Origin: Paenibacillus caseinilyticus
GTDB taxonomy: Bacteria; Bacillota; Bacilli; Paenibacillales; NBRC-103111
Direction of reading: 5' to 3'
Length of the DNA stretch: 64,000 nucleotides
Assembly: GCF_027533645.1 (NCBI RefSeq)
Contig: NZ_JAQAGY010000022.1
Location: 1-64,000 of the forward strand
Positions 33,917 through 42,402 of this stretch are shown here, piece by piece. Position numbers and translations under genes: made by a program. Position 1 is the first letter of the stretch. Every line of letters begins with the position of its first letter. The notes below the pieces were generated by a model that made no database searches, was not told the DNA's origin, and worked only from the letters and a program-made list of their open reading frames with translations.

Positions 33917-34399
33917 TCACCCCCGGGACATGGCCGTCTCGCCGGTGCGCGTCACTTCCAGGATGCCGTAAGCCGCGGCGAGCCGCAGGAAGGCATCGTT
34001 CTTCTCCTTGTCCCCCACCGCCTGCAGGATCAGGGAACCGGGGCCCGCATCCACGACCGCGCAGCGGAAGCCCTCCGCCATGGCGAGGACCGCCGGGCGC
34101 TGCGCGGGGCCGGCCTGCAGCTTCACCAGCATGAGCTCCCTGCCGATCACCCCGGAGCAAGGGCCCAGCTCCTGCACCTCGAGCACATCGATCAGCTTCA
34201 TGAGCTGCCGGCCGATCTGCTCCGCCTGCCTCGCGTCTCCCCGCAGAAGAATCGTAACTCTTGCCGTTCCCTCTTCCTCTGAAGCGCCCACCGTGATGCT
34301 GTCCATATTGTATCCCCGGCGGCCGAACAAGCCGGCAATGCGCTGCAGCACCCCGGGGTTGTCATTGACTAGAAGCGACAGCGTACATTTCCTGGTCAT
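33917..34399 (-). CDS. ilvN: acetolactate synthase small (regulatory) subunit
   Basis: A 160-aa protein with an N-terminal ACT domain (LSLLVNDNPGVLQRIAGLFGRRGYN and VTIL) and a C-terminal ILVH domain. It binds valine and confers feedback control on IlvB. Its ATG overlaps the ilvB stop (ATGA), indicating coupled translation and matched stoichiometry. No ilvC or leu genes follow, unlike the B. subtilis ilv-leu operon. Confidence 0.95.
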   Translation of the reverse strand: MTRKCTLSLLVNDNPGVLQRIAGLFGRRGYNMDSITVGASEEEGTARVTILLRGDARQAEQIGRQLMKLIDVLEVQELGPCSGVIGRELMLVKLQAGPAQRPAVLAMAEGFRCAVVDAGPGSLILQAVGDKEKNDAFLRLAAAYGILEVTRTGETAMSRG

Positions 34400-36186
34400 T
34401 CGCTCTCCCTCCCCAGAATCATGTCTCCGAGCCCCTTGCCCTGCGGAACCATCGGATAGACCAGCTCCTCTTTGGCTACGACAAAATCAATCAGGACGGG
34501 CCCCGGATGCGCGAGCGCCTCCCTCCAGGCTTCTTCCGCTTCCCCCGGCGTCGCAGCCCGAAGGCCCCGGACTCCATAGGCCTCCGCGAGCAGAACAAAA
34601 TCCGGTGATCCGCCAAGATCAATATGCGAATACCGCCCTTCGTAGATTAACTCCTGCCATTGGCGGATCATGCCGAGCGTCCGGTTGTTGATCACCGCGA
34701 TCTTGACGGGCAGTCCGTGCAGCGCACAGATCGCCAGCTCTTGGGCACACATCTGCATGCCGCCGTCGCCGTTGATCGAGATGACGAGCTTCTCCGGATG
34801 GCCGATCTGTGCCCCGATCGCGGAAGGAAAGCCGAAGCCCATGGTGCCGAGCCCCCCGGAGGTGAGGAAGGAGCGGGGCTGCGCGAAGCGAAAATACTGT
34901 GCCGTCCACATCTGGTGCTGCCCGACATCCGTCGTGACGATCGCATTCCCTCCGCTAGTACGGGAGAGCATGGAGATTACATATTGCGGCTTGAGCTCTG
35001 TACTGGACGGCGCATACCGCAGGGGCTGCTCCTCCTGCCAGGCCCGGATCTGTCCGAGCCAGCCTTCCCTCGCCGGCGCTTCAACCGGCATCCGCCGAAG
35101 AGCCGCCTCCAGCACGGTCCGCACATCCCCGATCAGGGGAATCGTAACCGGTACGAGCTTCCCGACTTCGGCAGGATCCAGGTCGATATGTGCGACGGCC
35201 GCCTTCGGCGCAAAACGGTCGAGCTTCATCGTTACGCGGTCGTCGAACCGGGCGCCCGCCGAGATGAGCAGGTCGCACTCCTGCAGTGCCATGTTGGCCG
35301 CATACGTCCCGTGCATCCCAGGCATCCCGGTCCACAGCCCATGCCCGCCAGGGAAGGCGGCCAGCCCCAGCAGCGTCGTGGCGACGGGAATCCCGGCCCG
35401 CTCGGCCAAAGCCAGCAGCGCCGCTCCCGCATCCGACTGTACGGCGCCGCCGCCGGCCAGCAGCAGAGGACGCTCCGCCTTCTCCAGCGCCTCCAGCAGT
35501 TCGCCGATCCGTACAGGGTCGGGCACAGGATACGGATCATAGCCCCTCACCCGCACCTCCTCCTCTGCCGGATAGCGGAACACCGCGAGCGCCGAGGATA
35601 CGTCCTTCGGAATGTCGACCAGCACCGGCCCTTTGCGCCCCGTACCCGCAAGATGGAAGGCCCGGCGCAGGGTCAGGGCGAGGTCCTCCGCCCGCGTGAC
35701 GAAGTAGCTGTGCTTCGTCACCGGCTGGGTCATGCCGATGATATCCGCCTCCTGGAACGCATCGGTGCCGATCAAGGAGGTCGCGACATTGCCTGTAATC
35801 ACGACCAGCGGGACCGAATCCGCATACGCCGTAGCGATCCCCGTGATGAGATTGGTGGCTCCCGGACCGGAAGTCGCCAGGCACACGCCGGTCCGCCCCG
35901 TAGCACGGGCATACCCGTCCGCGGCATGGACGGCGCCCTGCTCATGCCGGGTGAGGATGTGGCGGAACCGGCGGCTGCCGTGCATGGCATCATAGATATA
36001 CAGCAGCGCGCCCCCCGGATAGCCGAAGACGCACTCCACCCCTTCGAGCAGCAGCGTCCGCAGCAGAATCTCCGCTCCTGGAATGGTATCCTCCCGAAGC
36101 AGGGCTTCCCTGCTCTCCCTCCCTTCTTGTTCCGTTTTTTCTTGTTCCGGTTTTCCTTGTTTCGTTCCATCTTTTATCGAAACCAT
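34396..36186 (-). CDS. ilvB: acetolactate synthase large (catalytic) subunit
   Basis: A 596-aa thiamine-diphosphate enzyme making acetolactate and acetohydroxybutyrate for branched-chain amino acids. RHEQGAVHAADGYARATG holds the catalytic Glu, GDGGMQMCAQEL with NNRTLGMIRQW is the ThDP/Mg motif, and GDVRTVL lies in the FAD-type middle domain. ATG 36186 follows AGGTGGAG; an 820-base open frame further upstream has no binding site. The first 35 residues are a charged Lys/Glu/Gln-rich lead. It is divergent from a large LuxR-type regulator and has no T-box. Confidence 0.95.
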   Translation of the reverse strand: MVSIKDGTKQGKPEQEKTEQEGRESREALLREDTIPGAEILLRTLLLEGVECVFGYPGGALLYIYDAMHGSRRFRHILTRHEQGAVHAADGYARATGRTGVCLATSGPGATNLITGIATAYADSVPLVVITGNVATSLIGTDAFQEADIIGMTQPVTKHSYFVTRAEDLALTLRRAFHLAGTGRKGPVLVDIPKDVSSALAVFRYPAEEEVRVRGYDPYPVPDPVRIGELLEALEKAERPLLLAGGGAVQSDAGAALLALAERAGIPVATTLLGLAAFPGGHGLWTGMPGMHGTYAANMALQECDLLISAGARFDDRVTMKLDRFAPKAAVAHIDLDPAEVGKLVPVTIPLIGDVRTVLEAALRRMPVEAPAREGWLGQIRAWQEEQPLRYAPSSTELKPQYVISMLSRTSGGNAIVTTDVGQHQMWTAQYFRFAQPRSFLTSGGLGTMGFGFPSAIGAQIGHPEKLVISINGDGGMQMCAQELAICALHGLPVKIAVINNRTLGMIRQWQELIYEGRYSHIDLGGSPDFVLLAEAYGVRGLRAATPGEAEEAWREALAHPGPVLIDFVVAKEELVYPMVPQGKGLGDMILGRESE

Positions 36187-36257
36187 TTTACTCCACCTGC
36201 CTCTGCTGGGTTGTTGTTCACTCCCTTTTACCGTAGCATGGAGGCCTCCGAGCGGGG

Positions 36258-36285
36258 TACTACCCATTGGATTACTTTGGTAGTA
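36258..36285. promoter_or_regulatory. inverted repeat between ilvB and the LuxR-type regulator
   Basis: TACTACC (36258-36264) and GGTAGTA (36279-36285) are perfect 7-bp arms with a 14-bp spacer, in the 132-bp divergent intergenic region. This is a plausible operator for one of the two genes; no direct evidence. Confidence 0.4.
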
Positions 36286-36318
36286 TACTTTGGGATACAA
36301 AAAAGGTTGAAGGGACGG

Positions 36319-38439
36319 ATGGCGTTGGAACAGCGGCCCCATGGGAACGGGTGGAGGGGAGCGAATTTTGCGGAACGGCTTGGGGAGGAGAATGATGCCT
36401 CCTTTGTAGGCCGCTCCTTCGAGCTGCGGATCTTCGAGCAATACCTGGATGCTCTGCCGCAGAGGGCCGAGCGTATTCTGCACGTGTACGGAACAGGAGG
36501 CATGGGCAAAAGCTACCTGCTCTCCCGCTTCCGGCGGGTTGCGGAACAGAGGGGTGTGCCCTTCCTGCTGGCCGACCTTCGAGGCGGCCCGCTTACCCCT
36601 GAACGCCTCTGCGCCCGTATGCTCCAGGAGCTCGGGGATCTCCTGGAGAAGCAGCCCACGGAGGAGACGGGGTTGTCCGTGCAGGAGCAGTGCAGGGAGC
36701 GCCTCAACCGGGCAGCCGCAGCCGCGCCGCTGGTCCTCGCCTTCGACCACTATGAAGAGGCGGGGAGCCTCGACAGCTGGATCCGCGAGAGGTTCCTGCC
36801 CGGTCTGCATACAAGCCTGCTCGTGGTAACTTCCGGACGGTTCCCGCTGGAAGGGCCTTGGCGCAGAGAACCGGGATGGCGCAGGCTCGTTCTCCCGCTC
36901 CCCCTCAAGGAACTGAGCTACGAAGAGAGCAGAACGTACGCCCGCCTTCAAGGCATCACGGACGAAAGCGGGATGGACGCGCTCTGGCTTCGGACCCTTG
37001 GACATCCGCTGTCACTCTCGCTCTTTGTTCCGGACAGGGAGACCTCCCGGAGCGGGCCGGCAGCAGAGCCACAGACCCAGGAGGATTTCGAGGCTCTTCT
37101 GTTGGACTGGCTGAGGGAAGCGCCCGGGGAGGACCTGCGGGAGCTCGTTCTGGCCGCTTCCGTGCCGCGATGCTTCCATCAGGAGCTGCTCTCCGGCCTG
37201 CTGGACCGGGAGATCCCGACCCTCTTGTTCGAGAGGCTGATCTCCCTCTCGTTCGTCCGGCGGGCAGCTGGGGGATGGGAGCTCCACAGCATGGTCAGAG
37301 AAACGGCTTCCCGGGTGCTGCGTACCCGGATGCCCGCAGCCTACGAACGGTACCGGAGCCGGACAGCCGATGCCTGCTACGCGGCGGCCCGTATGGCACT
37401 GGAACAGGGGCAGGAGGCATCGCGGGAGCTGTCCGAGCTGCTGCGTATCGCCGGACATCCCGTGCTGCAGGCCCACTTCCGGCATTCGCGCGACACTTTC
37501 AATTACTACGAGAACGTGGGGAGACACAATCTCCACGAGGCTCGCGAGTATATCCGCCGCCGGCAGGAGCTGGCCCGCAGCTGGCGGGTCCGCTGTGCCA
37601 CCCCGGAGCTGCAGGCCGTCTTCTGCTTCACCTTCACCCCCGAGGAGTCGCTGTACCGTCTCGCCGGGCTCGAGCTCGAAGCCCTTGTGGAGCTGGACCG
37701 CGAAGCCGTCAAGCTGCTGCGCCGCCCCGGCGGGGAGGCCGCGGGATTATCCGCCCTCCTGCCTGTCCATTCCGGTACGCTCCCCTTCCTGCTGGAATCC
37801 CCGCTCTCGCGGGCCTACTTCCGCTCGCTCAAGCCTCAGGAGCTGCAGGCCTTTGATGTGCCGCCCTGCCGGGCATCCGCCGCCTTCCTATTCACCACCG
37901 ATGTGGAGAATCTGGAATCGGAGGAGCTGCGTTCGGATTCCATCGGGCTGCAGTTCGAGTGGATTCTGGGCGGCCGTCTGCTGATCACATCGCCTCCGCC
38001 GCACCCTTACTTCCTCCAGTCAGTGGAAGCGCTCGGTTACCGCCGGGCGGGGACCGCTGTCCACACGGTCTATGACGGCGTTACGCCTGCTTATACCTAT
38101 CTCCTGGATACGCGGCGGGAGCATCAGCTTTCTATGCTCGACCGGATGATGCAGAGGCTTCCTCCCGCTGCCGTTCGGCAGCCTGCGGACCTCACCGCAC
38201 CGGGACTTGCGGCTCACCCTCTGCTGACCCCGCGTGAGCAGGAGGTAGCGCAGCTGCTCGTTCTCGGCCGTACGAACCCCGAGATTGCGGGGAAGCTCTT
38301 CGTCAGCGAAGCGGCCGTCAAGAAGCATGTCCATGCGATGCTGCAGAAGCTCGGCACCAAGAACCGCACCCAGCTTGCCAAGGCTCTGCTGGAAGCTCCG
38401 CGTCCGCCTTCAGGTCAGCAGTCGCAGGATAGCCCGTAA
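36319..38439 (+). CDS. STAND-type ATPase regulator with C-terminal LuxR HTH
   Basis: A 706-aa regulator. Residues 25-270 form a P-loop AAA/NACHT-like domain (Walker A GTGGMGKSYLL; Walker-B-like APLVLAFDHYE). A helical middle follows. A GNAT-like or sensor-like segment comes before a C-terminal LuxR helix-turn-helix (LTPREQEVAQLLVLGRTNPEIAGKLF..., residues about 640-700). This is the MalT/LAL-like architecture, in which ATP and an inducer drive oligomerisation and DNA binding. ATG 36319 follows GAAGGGACGG. It is divergent from ilvBN; regulation of that operon is only a suggestion. Confidence 0.82.
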   Translation: MALEQRPHGNGWRGANFAERLGEENDASFVGRSFELRIFEQYLDALPQRAERILHVYGTGGMGKSYLLSRFRRVAEQRGVPFLLADLRGGPLTPERLCARMLQELGDLLEKQPTEETGLSVQEQCRERLNRAAAAAPLVLAFDHYEEAGSLDSWIRERFLPGLHTSLLVVTSGRFPLEGPWRREPGWRRLVLPLPLKELSYEESRTYARLQGITDESGMDALWLRTLGHPLSLSLFVPDRETSRSGPAAEPQTQEDFEALLLDWLREAPGEDLRELVLAASVPRCFHQELLSGLLDREIPTLLFERLISLSFVRRAAGGWELHSMVRETASRVLRTRMPAAYERYRSRTADACYAAARMALEQGQEASRELSELLRIAGHPVLQAHFRHSRDTFNYYENVGRHNLHEAREYIRRRQELARSWRVRCATPELQAVFCFTFTPEESLYRLAGLELEALVELDREAVKLLRRPGGEAAGLSALLPVHSGTLPFLLESPLSRAYFRSLKPQELQAFDVPPCRASAAFLFTTDVENLESEELRSDSIGLQFEWILGGRLLITSPPPHPYFLQSVEALGYRRAGTAVHTVYDGVTPAYTYLLDTRREHQLSMLDRMMQRLPPAAVRQPADLTAPGLAAHPLLTPREQEVAQLLVLGRTNPEIAGKLFVSEAAVKKHVHAMLQKLGTKNRTQLAKALLEAPRPPSGQQSQDSP

Positions 38440-38475
38440 CTCTTCTGTATTATTTATAATAATTATAAAATAGTA

Positions 38476-38503
38476 TTGATTATTAAATGCAGCATGATAT
38501 AAT
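38476..38503 (+). promoter_or_regulatory. sigma-A promoter of the glutaredoxin gene
   Basis: TTGATT (38476-38481) and TATAAT (38498-38503) are spaced by 16 bases, 48 bases before the start codon, in a locally AT-rich stretch. Confidence 0.75.
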
Positions 38504-38550
38504 CAGGCATGTTGAACAACCTCTGCTATTGGCAAAAGGAGCGATATTCC

Positions 38551-38787
38551 ATGACTACACCGGTTATTGTTTATTCCAATGTAAACTGCCCGTTCTGCGA
38601 ACAGGTCAAAGGCTTCCTGAAAGAACAAGGCGTCTCTTTCGAAGAGCGGAACATTGCCCATAACGATCAATATTTCGACGAGCTGACCGGCATGGGCTTC
38701 CAGTCCGTTCCTGTGACCGTCATCGGCGAGCACAAAATTCTCGGCATGAACACGACCCGTCTGAAGAAAGCGCTGAGCGCCGAGTAG
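38551..38787 (+). CDS. glutaredoxin-family thiol-disulfide protein
   Basis: A 78-aa thioredoxin-fold protein with the redox motif CPFC at residues 13-16 and the cis-proline motif SVPVTVIGE. It could reduce disulfides or serve ribonucleotide reductase (NrdH-like). ATG 38551 has AAAGGAG upstream; the 14 extra codons before it overlap the promoter region. Monocistronic, with its own promoter and terminator. Confidence 0.92.
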   Translation: MTTPVIVYSNVNCPFCEQVKGFLKEQGVSFEERNIAHNDQYFDELTGMGFQSVPVTVIGEHKILGMNTTRLKKALSAE

Positions 38788-38840
38788 GACAAGATAAGCC
38801 TGCGGGACCGGAAGGCTAACATTGCGTCCGTGCCTGCCCT

Positions 38841-38892
38841 AACCCAAAAGCCCCATCTTCGCGGTCTCCCGTGAAGATGGGGCTTTTGGGTT
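38841..38892 (+). terminator. terminator of the glutaredoxin gene
   Basis: A 20-bp perfect inverted repeat (38841-38860 with 38873-38892), AACCCAAAAGCCCC... paired with ...GGGGCTTTTGGGTT. The remaining 250 bases to the next gene hold nothing recognisable. Confidence 0.85.
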
Positions 38893-39139
38893 GGGATTCG
38901 TCTAGAGTCTCCAGTTCAGACGGCGCCGGAGCGGGGCCTTGCCCTTGTTCTTGCTATGCTGGAACTGCGCTGCCCTCCGGGAGAATAAGAGCCTGAACCT
39001 AAGGCGGAGGCCCGCCCGCCGTACGAAGGGCATAGGCCCGCGTCTGCACCTCACTTAGAGAAGCCGGCATCCCCGTGGTACAATACGGACAGAGCATCCT
39101 GTAACCGCTATCATCTTACATACGAAAGGAGTCTGAGAT

Positions 39140-40147
39140 ATGGAACGCATACGCGCCTGGATCGTGGACAAATCGGAGGACGGGACCGTAACTGCCGGAC
39201 TCCGCGAATTAATCCGGGAGCAGCTGCCGGAAGGCGATGTCACGGTGAAGGTGGCCTACTCCGGAATCAATTACAAGGACGCACTCGCCTCCAGCCCGTC
39301 AGGTCGGGTGGTCCGCGCTTATCCGATGGTTCCGGGTATTGACCTGGCCGGCACCGTCACCGCCTCCGCCCACCCCCGCTTCCGCGAAGGCGACGCCGTA
39401 CTTGCCACCGGCTACGAGCTCGGCACCGCCCATTATGGGGGCTTCAGCGAGGAAGTCCGGCTGCCTGGCGACTGGCTGGTTCCGCTGCCGGATGGACTCA
39501 CGCTGCGCGAAGCGATGATCCTCGGCACGGCCGGCTTCACCGCGGCCTTGTCCGTGCACCGCCTTGAGGCGGCGGGGCTGCGGCCGGACACCGGCGAAGT
39601 GCTCGTCACCGGCGCGACCGGCGGTGTCGGGGGCCATGCGGTCGCCATGCTTGCCGGTCTCGGCTACGTAGTCACCGCCTCGACCGGCAAAGCTTCGGCG
39701 CAGCCGTATCTGGCGTCGCTGGGCGCCGCTGCCGTTATCGGCCGCGCAGAGCTGGAAGCCGCGGGCAAGCGGCCGCTGCGTACCGAGCGCTGGGCGGGCG
39801 CGGTCGATCCCGTCGGCGGTGCGCAGCTGCCTGCCGTGCTCTCGCAGATCCGCTACGGCGGCTCCGTGGCCGTCAGCGGAATGACCGGCGGAGGAGACTT
39901 CTCCGCCTCGGTCTTTCCCTTCATCCTGCGGGGCGTCAACCTGCTCGGGATCGATTCGGTCTACTGTCCTCGCGGGTTGAGGGAGGCCTTATGGCTCCGG
40001 TTGGGCGGCGACTTGAAGCCCGCCCGCCTCGGCGCCATGGTGCATGCCGAAATCCCCCTGGACGGCCTCGCCGAGGCCCTGCAGTCGATTCTCGGCGGCA
40101 GGATGCAGGGCCGCTATCTCGTGAACGTGTCGGGCGCGGAAGCCTGA
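39140..40147 (+). CDS. acryloyl-CoA reductase / YhdH-YhfP-family quinone oxidoreductase
   Basis: A 335-aa zinc-independent MDR-superfamily oxidoreductase. The N-terminal SGINYKDALA segment, PGIDLAGTV, and the NADPH-binding VTGATGGVGGHAVAML with YVVTASTGK define the YhdH/YhfP/AcuI family, which reduces acryloyl-CoA or quinones. GAAAGGAGTC precedes the ATG. It stands alone and is convergent with the aldo/keto reductase. Confidence 0.9.
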   Translation: MERIRAWIVDKSEDGTVTAGLRELIREQLPEGDVTVKVAYSGINYKDALASSPSGRVVRAYPMVPGIDLAGTVTASAHPRFREGDAVLATGYELGTAHYGGFSEEVRLPGDWLVPLPDGLTLREAMILGTAGFTAALSVHRLEAAGLRPDTGEVLVTGATGGVGGHAVAMLAGLGYVVTASTGKASAQPYLASLGAAAVIGRAELEAAGKRPLRTERWAGAVDPVGGAQLPAVLSQIRYGGSVAVSGMTGGGDFSASVFPFILRGVNLLGIDSVYCPRGLREALWLRLGGDLKPARLGAMVHAEIPLDGLAEALQSILGGRMQGRYLVNVSGAEA

Positions 40148-40244
40148 CAACGGCAGAGCTCCCTCTTGGAGTCACCAAGTGGGACGAAGCATGTCCCTCC
40201 TCGCACAGGATCCCGGGAGCGTCACATCCATATAGCGCAGACGA

Positions 40245-40284
40245 AGAAAAGGCCGGGTTTCCTCCAAGGGAAGCCAGGCCTTTC
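40245..40284. terminator. bidirectional hairpin
   Basis: AGAAAAGGCCGGG... pairs with ...CCAGGCCTTTCCT between convergent oxidoreductase genes. The rest of the 288-bp gap shows no gene. Confidence 0.65.
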
Positions 40285-40435
40285 CTCGTTCATATGGACT
40301 TGAAGACGTGCGACAGAGCCGCGGTCGCAGGCCGGGTCCGGCACGCGGGGCAAAACACGCGGACCCGGCCCTGCGGCGCCACCGGTGGCGGCCGCTCCGC
40401 CTGCTAAGGTGCCGTCCCAACGCAGCCCCAGCGCC

Positions 40436-41413
40436 CTAAGGCAGGCGCTGTCCCCGCGAGCTGACATAGAGCGAGTACCATTCCTCGCGCGACAGCTGCA
40501 CCTTCAGCGACTCGGCGCAGGCGGCAATGCGCTGCGGCTGCACGGTGCCGAGCACCGGCTGGATGCCCGCCGGGTGGCGCATCAGCCACGCCAGCACGAT
40601 CGCTTCCGCCGGTACGGCCTTGGCCTCCGCCAGCTCGGCCACCAAGGCCGCCGTAGCTTGGACAGACTCCGGCTCCCCGGATACGTCGCGGCCGCTGAAC
40701 AAGCCGCGGGCGAGCGGGCCCCAAGCCTGGACCTGCACCTTCTCGCTGCGGCAGTATTCCAGCGTGCCGTCCGGGAAGGATACTCCGGTACCGGCCGCCT
40801 GGTTCACGTGTACGCCCGCATCCACCCAATCGAGCTTCGCCAGATTGAGCTCCAGCTGGTTCACGAGCAGGGGCTCGTCCAGCGCCGACTGCAGGAATCG
40901 CATCTGGCCGCCGCTCATGTTCGAGACCCCGAAGCCCCTGACCTTGCCGGAGCTCTTCAGCCGGGCGAAGGCTTCTGCCACTTCTTCGGGCTCCATCAGC
41001 GGGTCGGGGCGGTGCAGCAGCAGAATATCGATATATTCGGTACCGAGCCGCTGCAGAATACCGTCCACGGATTGCAGGATATGCTCCTGCGAGAAGTCGT
41101 AGCGCCCGGGACGCCCCGGCCCTTCTTCGAAGCGGATCCCGCATTTGGACTGGAGCAGAATGCGCTCACGCAGCTCCGGCCGCTCCTTCAGAACCGCTCC
41201 GAAGACCTCTTCCGCCTTGCCCATCGTATAAATATCCGCATGGTCGAACATCGTGATGCCTGCCGCAAGGGCCGCTTCCACCGCCTCCTGCGCCTGCTTA
41301 ACATGCTCCTGCGTGAAGGGCTCCCGGTCCCAGCTTCCGCCCAGACCCATGCAGCCGAGCACCAGCCGGCTTGCTTCCACCCCATGATGATGCAGCGCTA
41401 AAGTTCCGTTCAT
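40436..41413 (-). CDS. aldo/keto reductase (YdhF-like)
   Basis: A 325-aa NADPH-dependent aldo/keto reductase with a TIM-barrel fold. The catalytic tetrad is visible: Asp and Tyr in FDHADIYTMG, Lys in LLQSKCGI and His in DILLLHRPDP. ATG 41413 is preceded by GGAGG; the longer frame is an artefact. The C-terminal QPVLGTVQPQRI fits the YdhF subgroup. Physiological substrate unknown. Confidence 0.92.
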   Translation of the reverse strand: MNGTLALHHHGVEASRLVLGCMGLGGSWDREPFTQEHVKQAQEAVEAALAAGITMFDHADIYTMGKAEEVFGAVLKERPELRERILLQSKCGIRFEEGPGRPGRYDFSQEHILQSVDGILQRLGTEYIDILLLHRPDPLMEPEEVAEAFARLKSSGKVRGFGVSNMSGGQMRFLQSALDEPLLVNQLELNLAKLDWVDAGVHVNQAAGTGVSFPDGTLEYCRSEKVQVQAWGPLARGLFSGRDVSGEPESVQATAALVAELAEAKAVPAEAIVLAWLMRHPAGIQPVLGTVQPQRIAACAESLKVQLSREEWYSLYVSSRGQRLP

Positions 41414-41694
41414 ACGTCCCATCCTCCATCTATTCCTGTTCTCGCTCCGCCATTGTTCCATTGAATGGGTAGTGAATCTCTTCCTGTTTCCCTCCCCTAG
41501 TATAGTCCAAGCCCCCCCTTCTGAATAGAACTGAAACGGTTGTAAGCTACTTACCTGGCTGTAACTGCCGGCCCCCATGCCGATTGTTCCCGGAAGACTT
41601 CAGCTTCTCCTTGTAATATCTCGGCCCCCCGAAGCCCATACTGTTACGGTGTGCTTATGAAGCCCGCAAAACCTAACAGCAAAGGAAGGATTCC

Positions 41695-42330
41695 ATGGCA
41701 ACGCTCCTGTATATTACGGCTCATCCCCACGATCATCAGACGTCCTTCTCCATGGCGGCCGGTCAAGCCTTCATCGACAGCTACCGGGAATCGCACAGCG
41801 GCGATCAAATCGTAACGCTGGATCTCTACAAAGAGAATATTCCGCATATCGATGCGGATGTGTTCAGCGGCTGGGGCAAGCTCCGGTCCGGGCAAGAATT
41901 CAGCGCGCTGTCCGCAGAAGAGAAGGCCAAAGTCTCCCGGCTTGGCGAGCTCACCGACCAGTTCGTGGCGGCCGACAAATACGTCTTCGTCACCCCGCTC
42001 TGGAACTTCTCGTTCCCGCCGGTCATGAAGGCTTATATTGACTCGATCTGTACGGCAGGCAAGACGTTCCGCTACACCGAGAAGGGGCCGGTGGGCCTGC
42101 TGACGGACAAGAAGGCGCTGCACATCCAAGCGCGCGGCGGGATCTATTCCGAAGGGCCTGCAGCCCAGATGGAAATGGGGCACCGGTACCTCTCCGTCAT
42201 CATGCAGTTCTTCGGCATTCCGTCGTTCGACGGCCTGTTCGTGGAAGGCCACAACCAATTCCAAGACCGCGCACAGCAGATCAAGGAAGATGCGATCGCC
42301 CGTGCCCGTGAGCTTGCCCGCTCGTTCTGA
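41695..42330 (+). CDS. azoR: FMN-dependent NADH-azoreductase
   Basis: A 211-aa flavodoxin-fold enzyme that reduces azo compounds and quinones with NADH. It has the AzoR landmarks ITAHPHDHQTSFS (phosphate loop), VTPLWNFSFPPVMKAYID and LHIQARGGIYS. The length equals the family norm. AAAGGAAGG precedes the ATG. It is monocistronic with a strong terminator; redox or electrophile stress control is typical for the family but not visible here. Confidence 0.95.
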   Translation: MATLLYITAHPHDHQTSFSMAAGQAFIDSYRESHSGDQIVTLDLYKENIPHIDADVFSGWGKLRSGQEFSALSAEEKAKVSRLGELTDQFVAADKYVFVTPLWNFSFPPVMKAYIDSICTAGKTFRYTEKGPVGLLTDKKALHIQARGGIYSEGPAAQMEMGHRYLSVIMQFFGIPSFDGLFVEGHNQFQDRAQQIKEDAIARARELARSF

Positions 42331-42341
42331 TCTTCTTGCCC

Positions 42342-42398
42342 AAAAGCAAACCGACCCCCGTGCGGCAGAACCTTCTGCCATGCGGGGGTCTTTGCTTT
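42342..42398. terminator. bidirectional terminator between azoR and the GH32 gene
   Basis: AAAAGCAAA..GACCCCCG pairs with CGGGGGTC..TTTGCTTTT around an inner GGCAGAA/TTCTGCC hairpin, with TTTTTT on the plus side. The GH32 stop lies five bases away. Confidence 0.85.
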
Positions 42399-42402
42399 TT
42401 TA

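Noticed and set aside
34660..36318. Upstream 553 codons of the open frame that leads into the LuxR-type regulator
   Set aside because: They overlap ilvB on the other strand and lack domains; the regulator has a good start at 36319.
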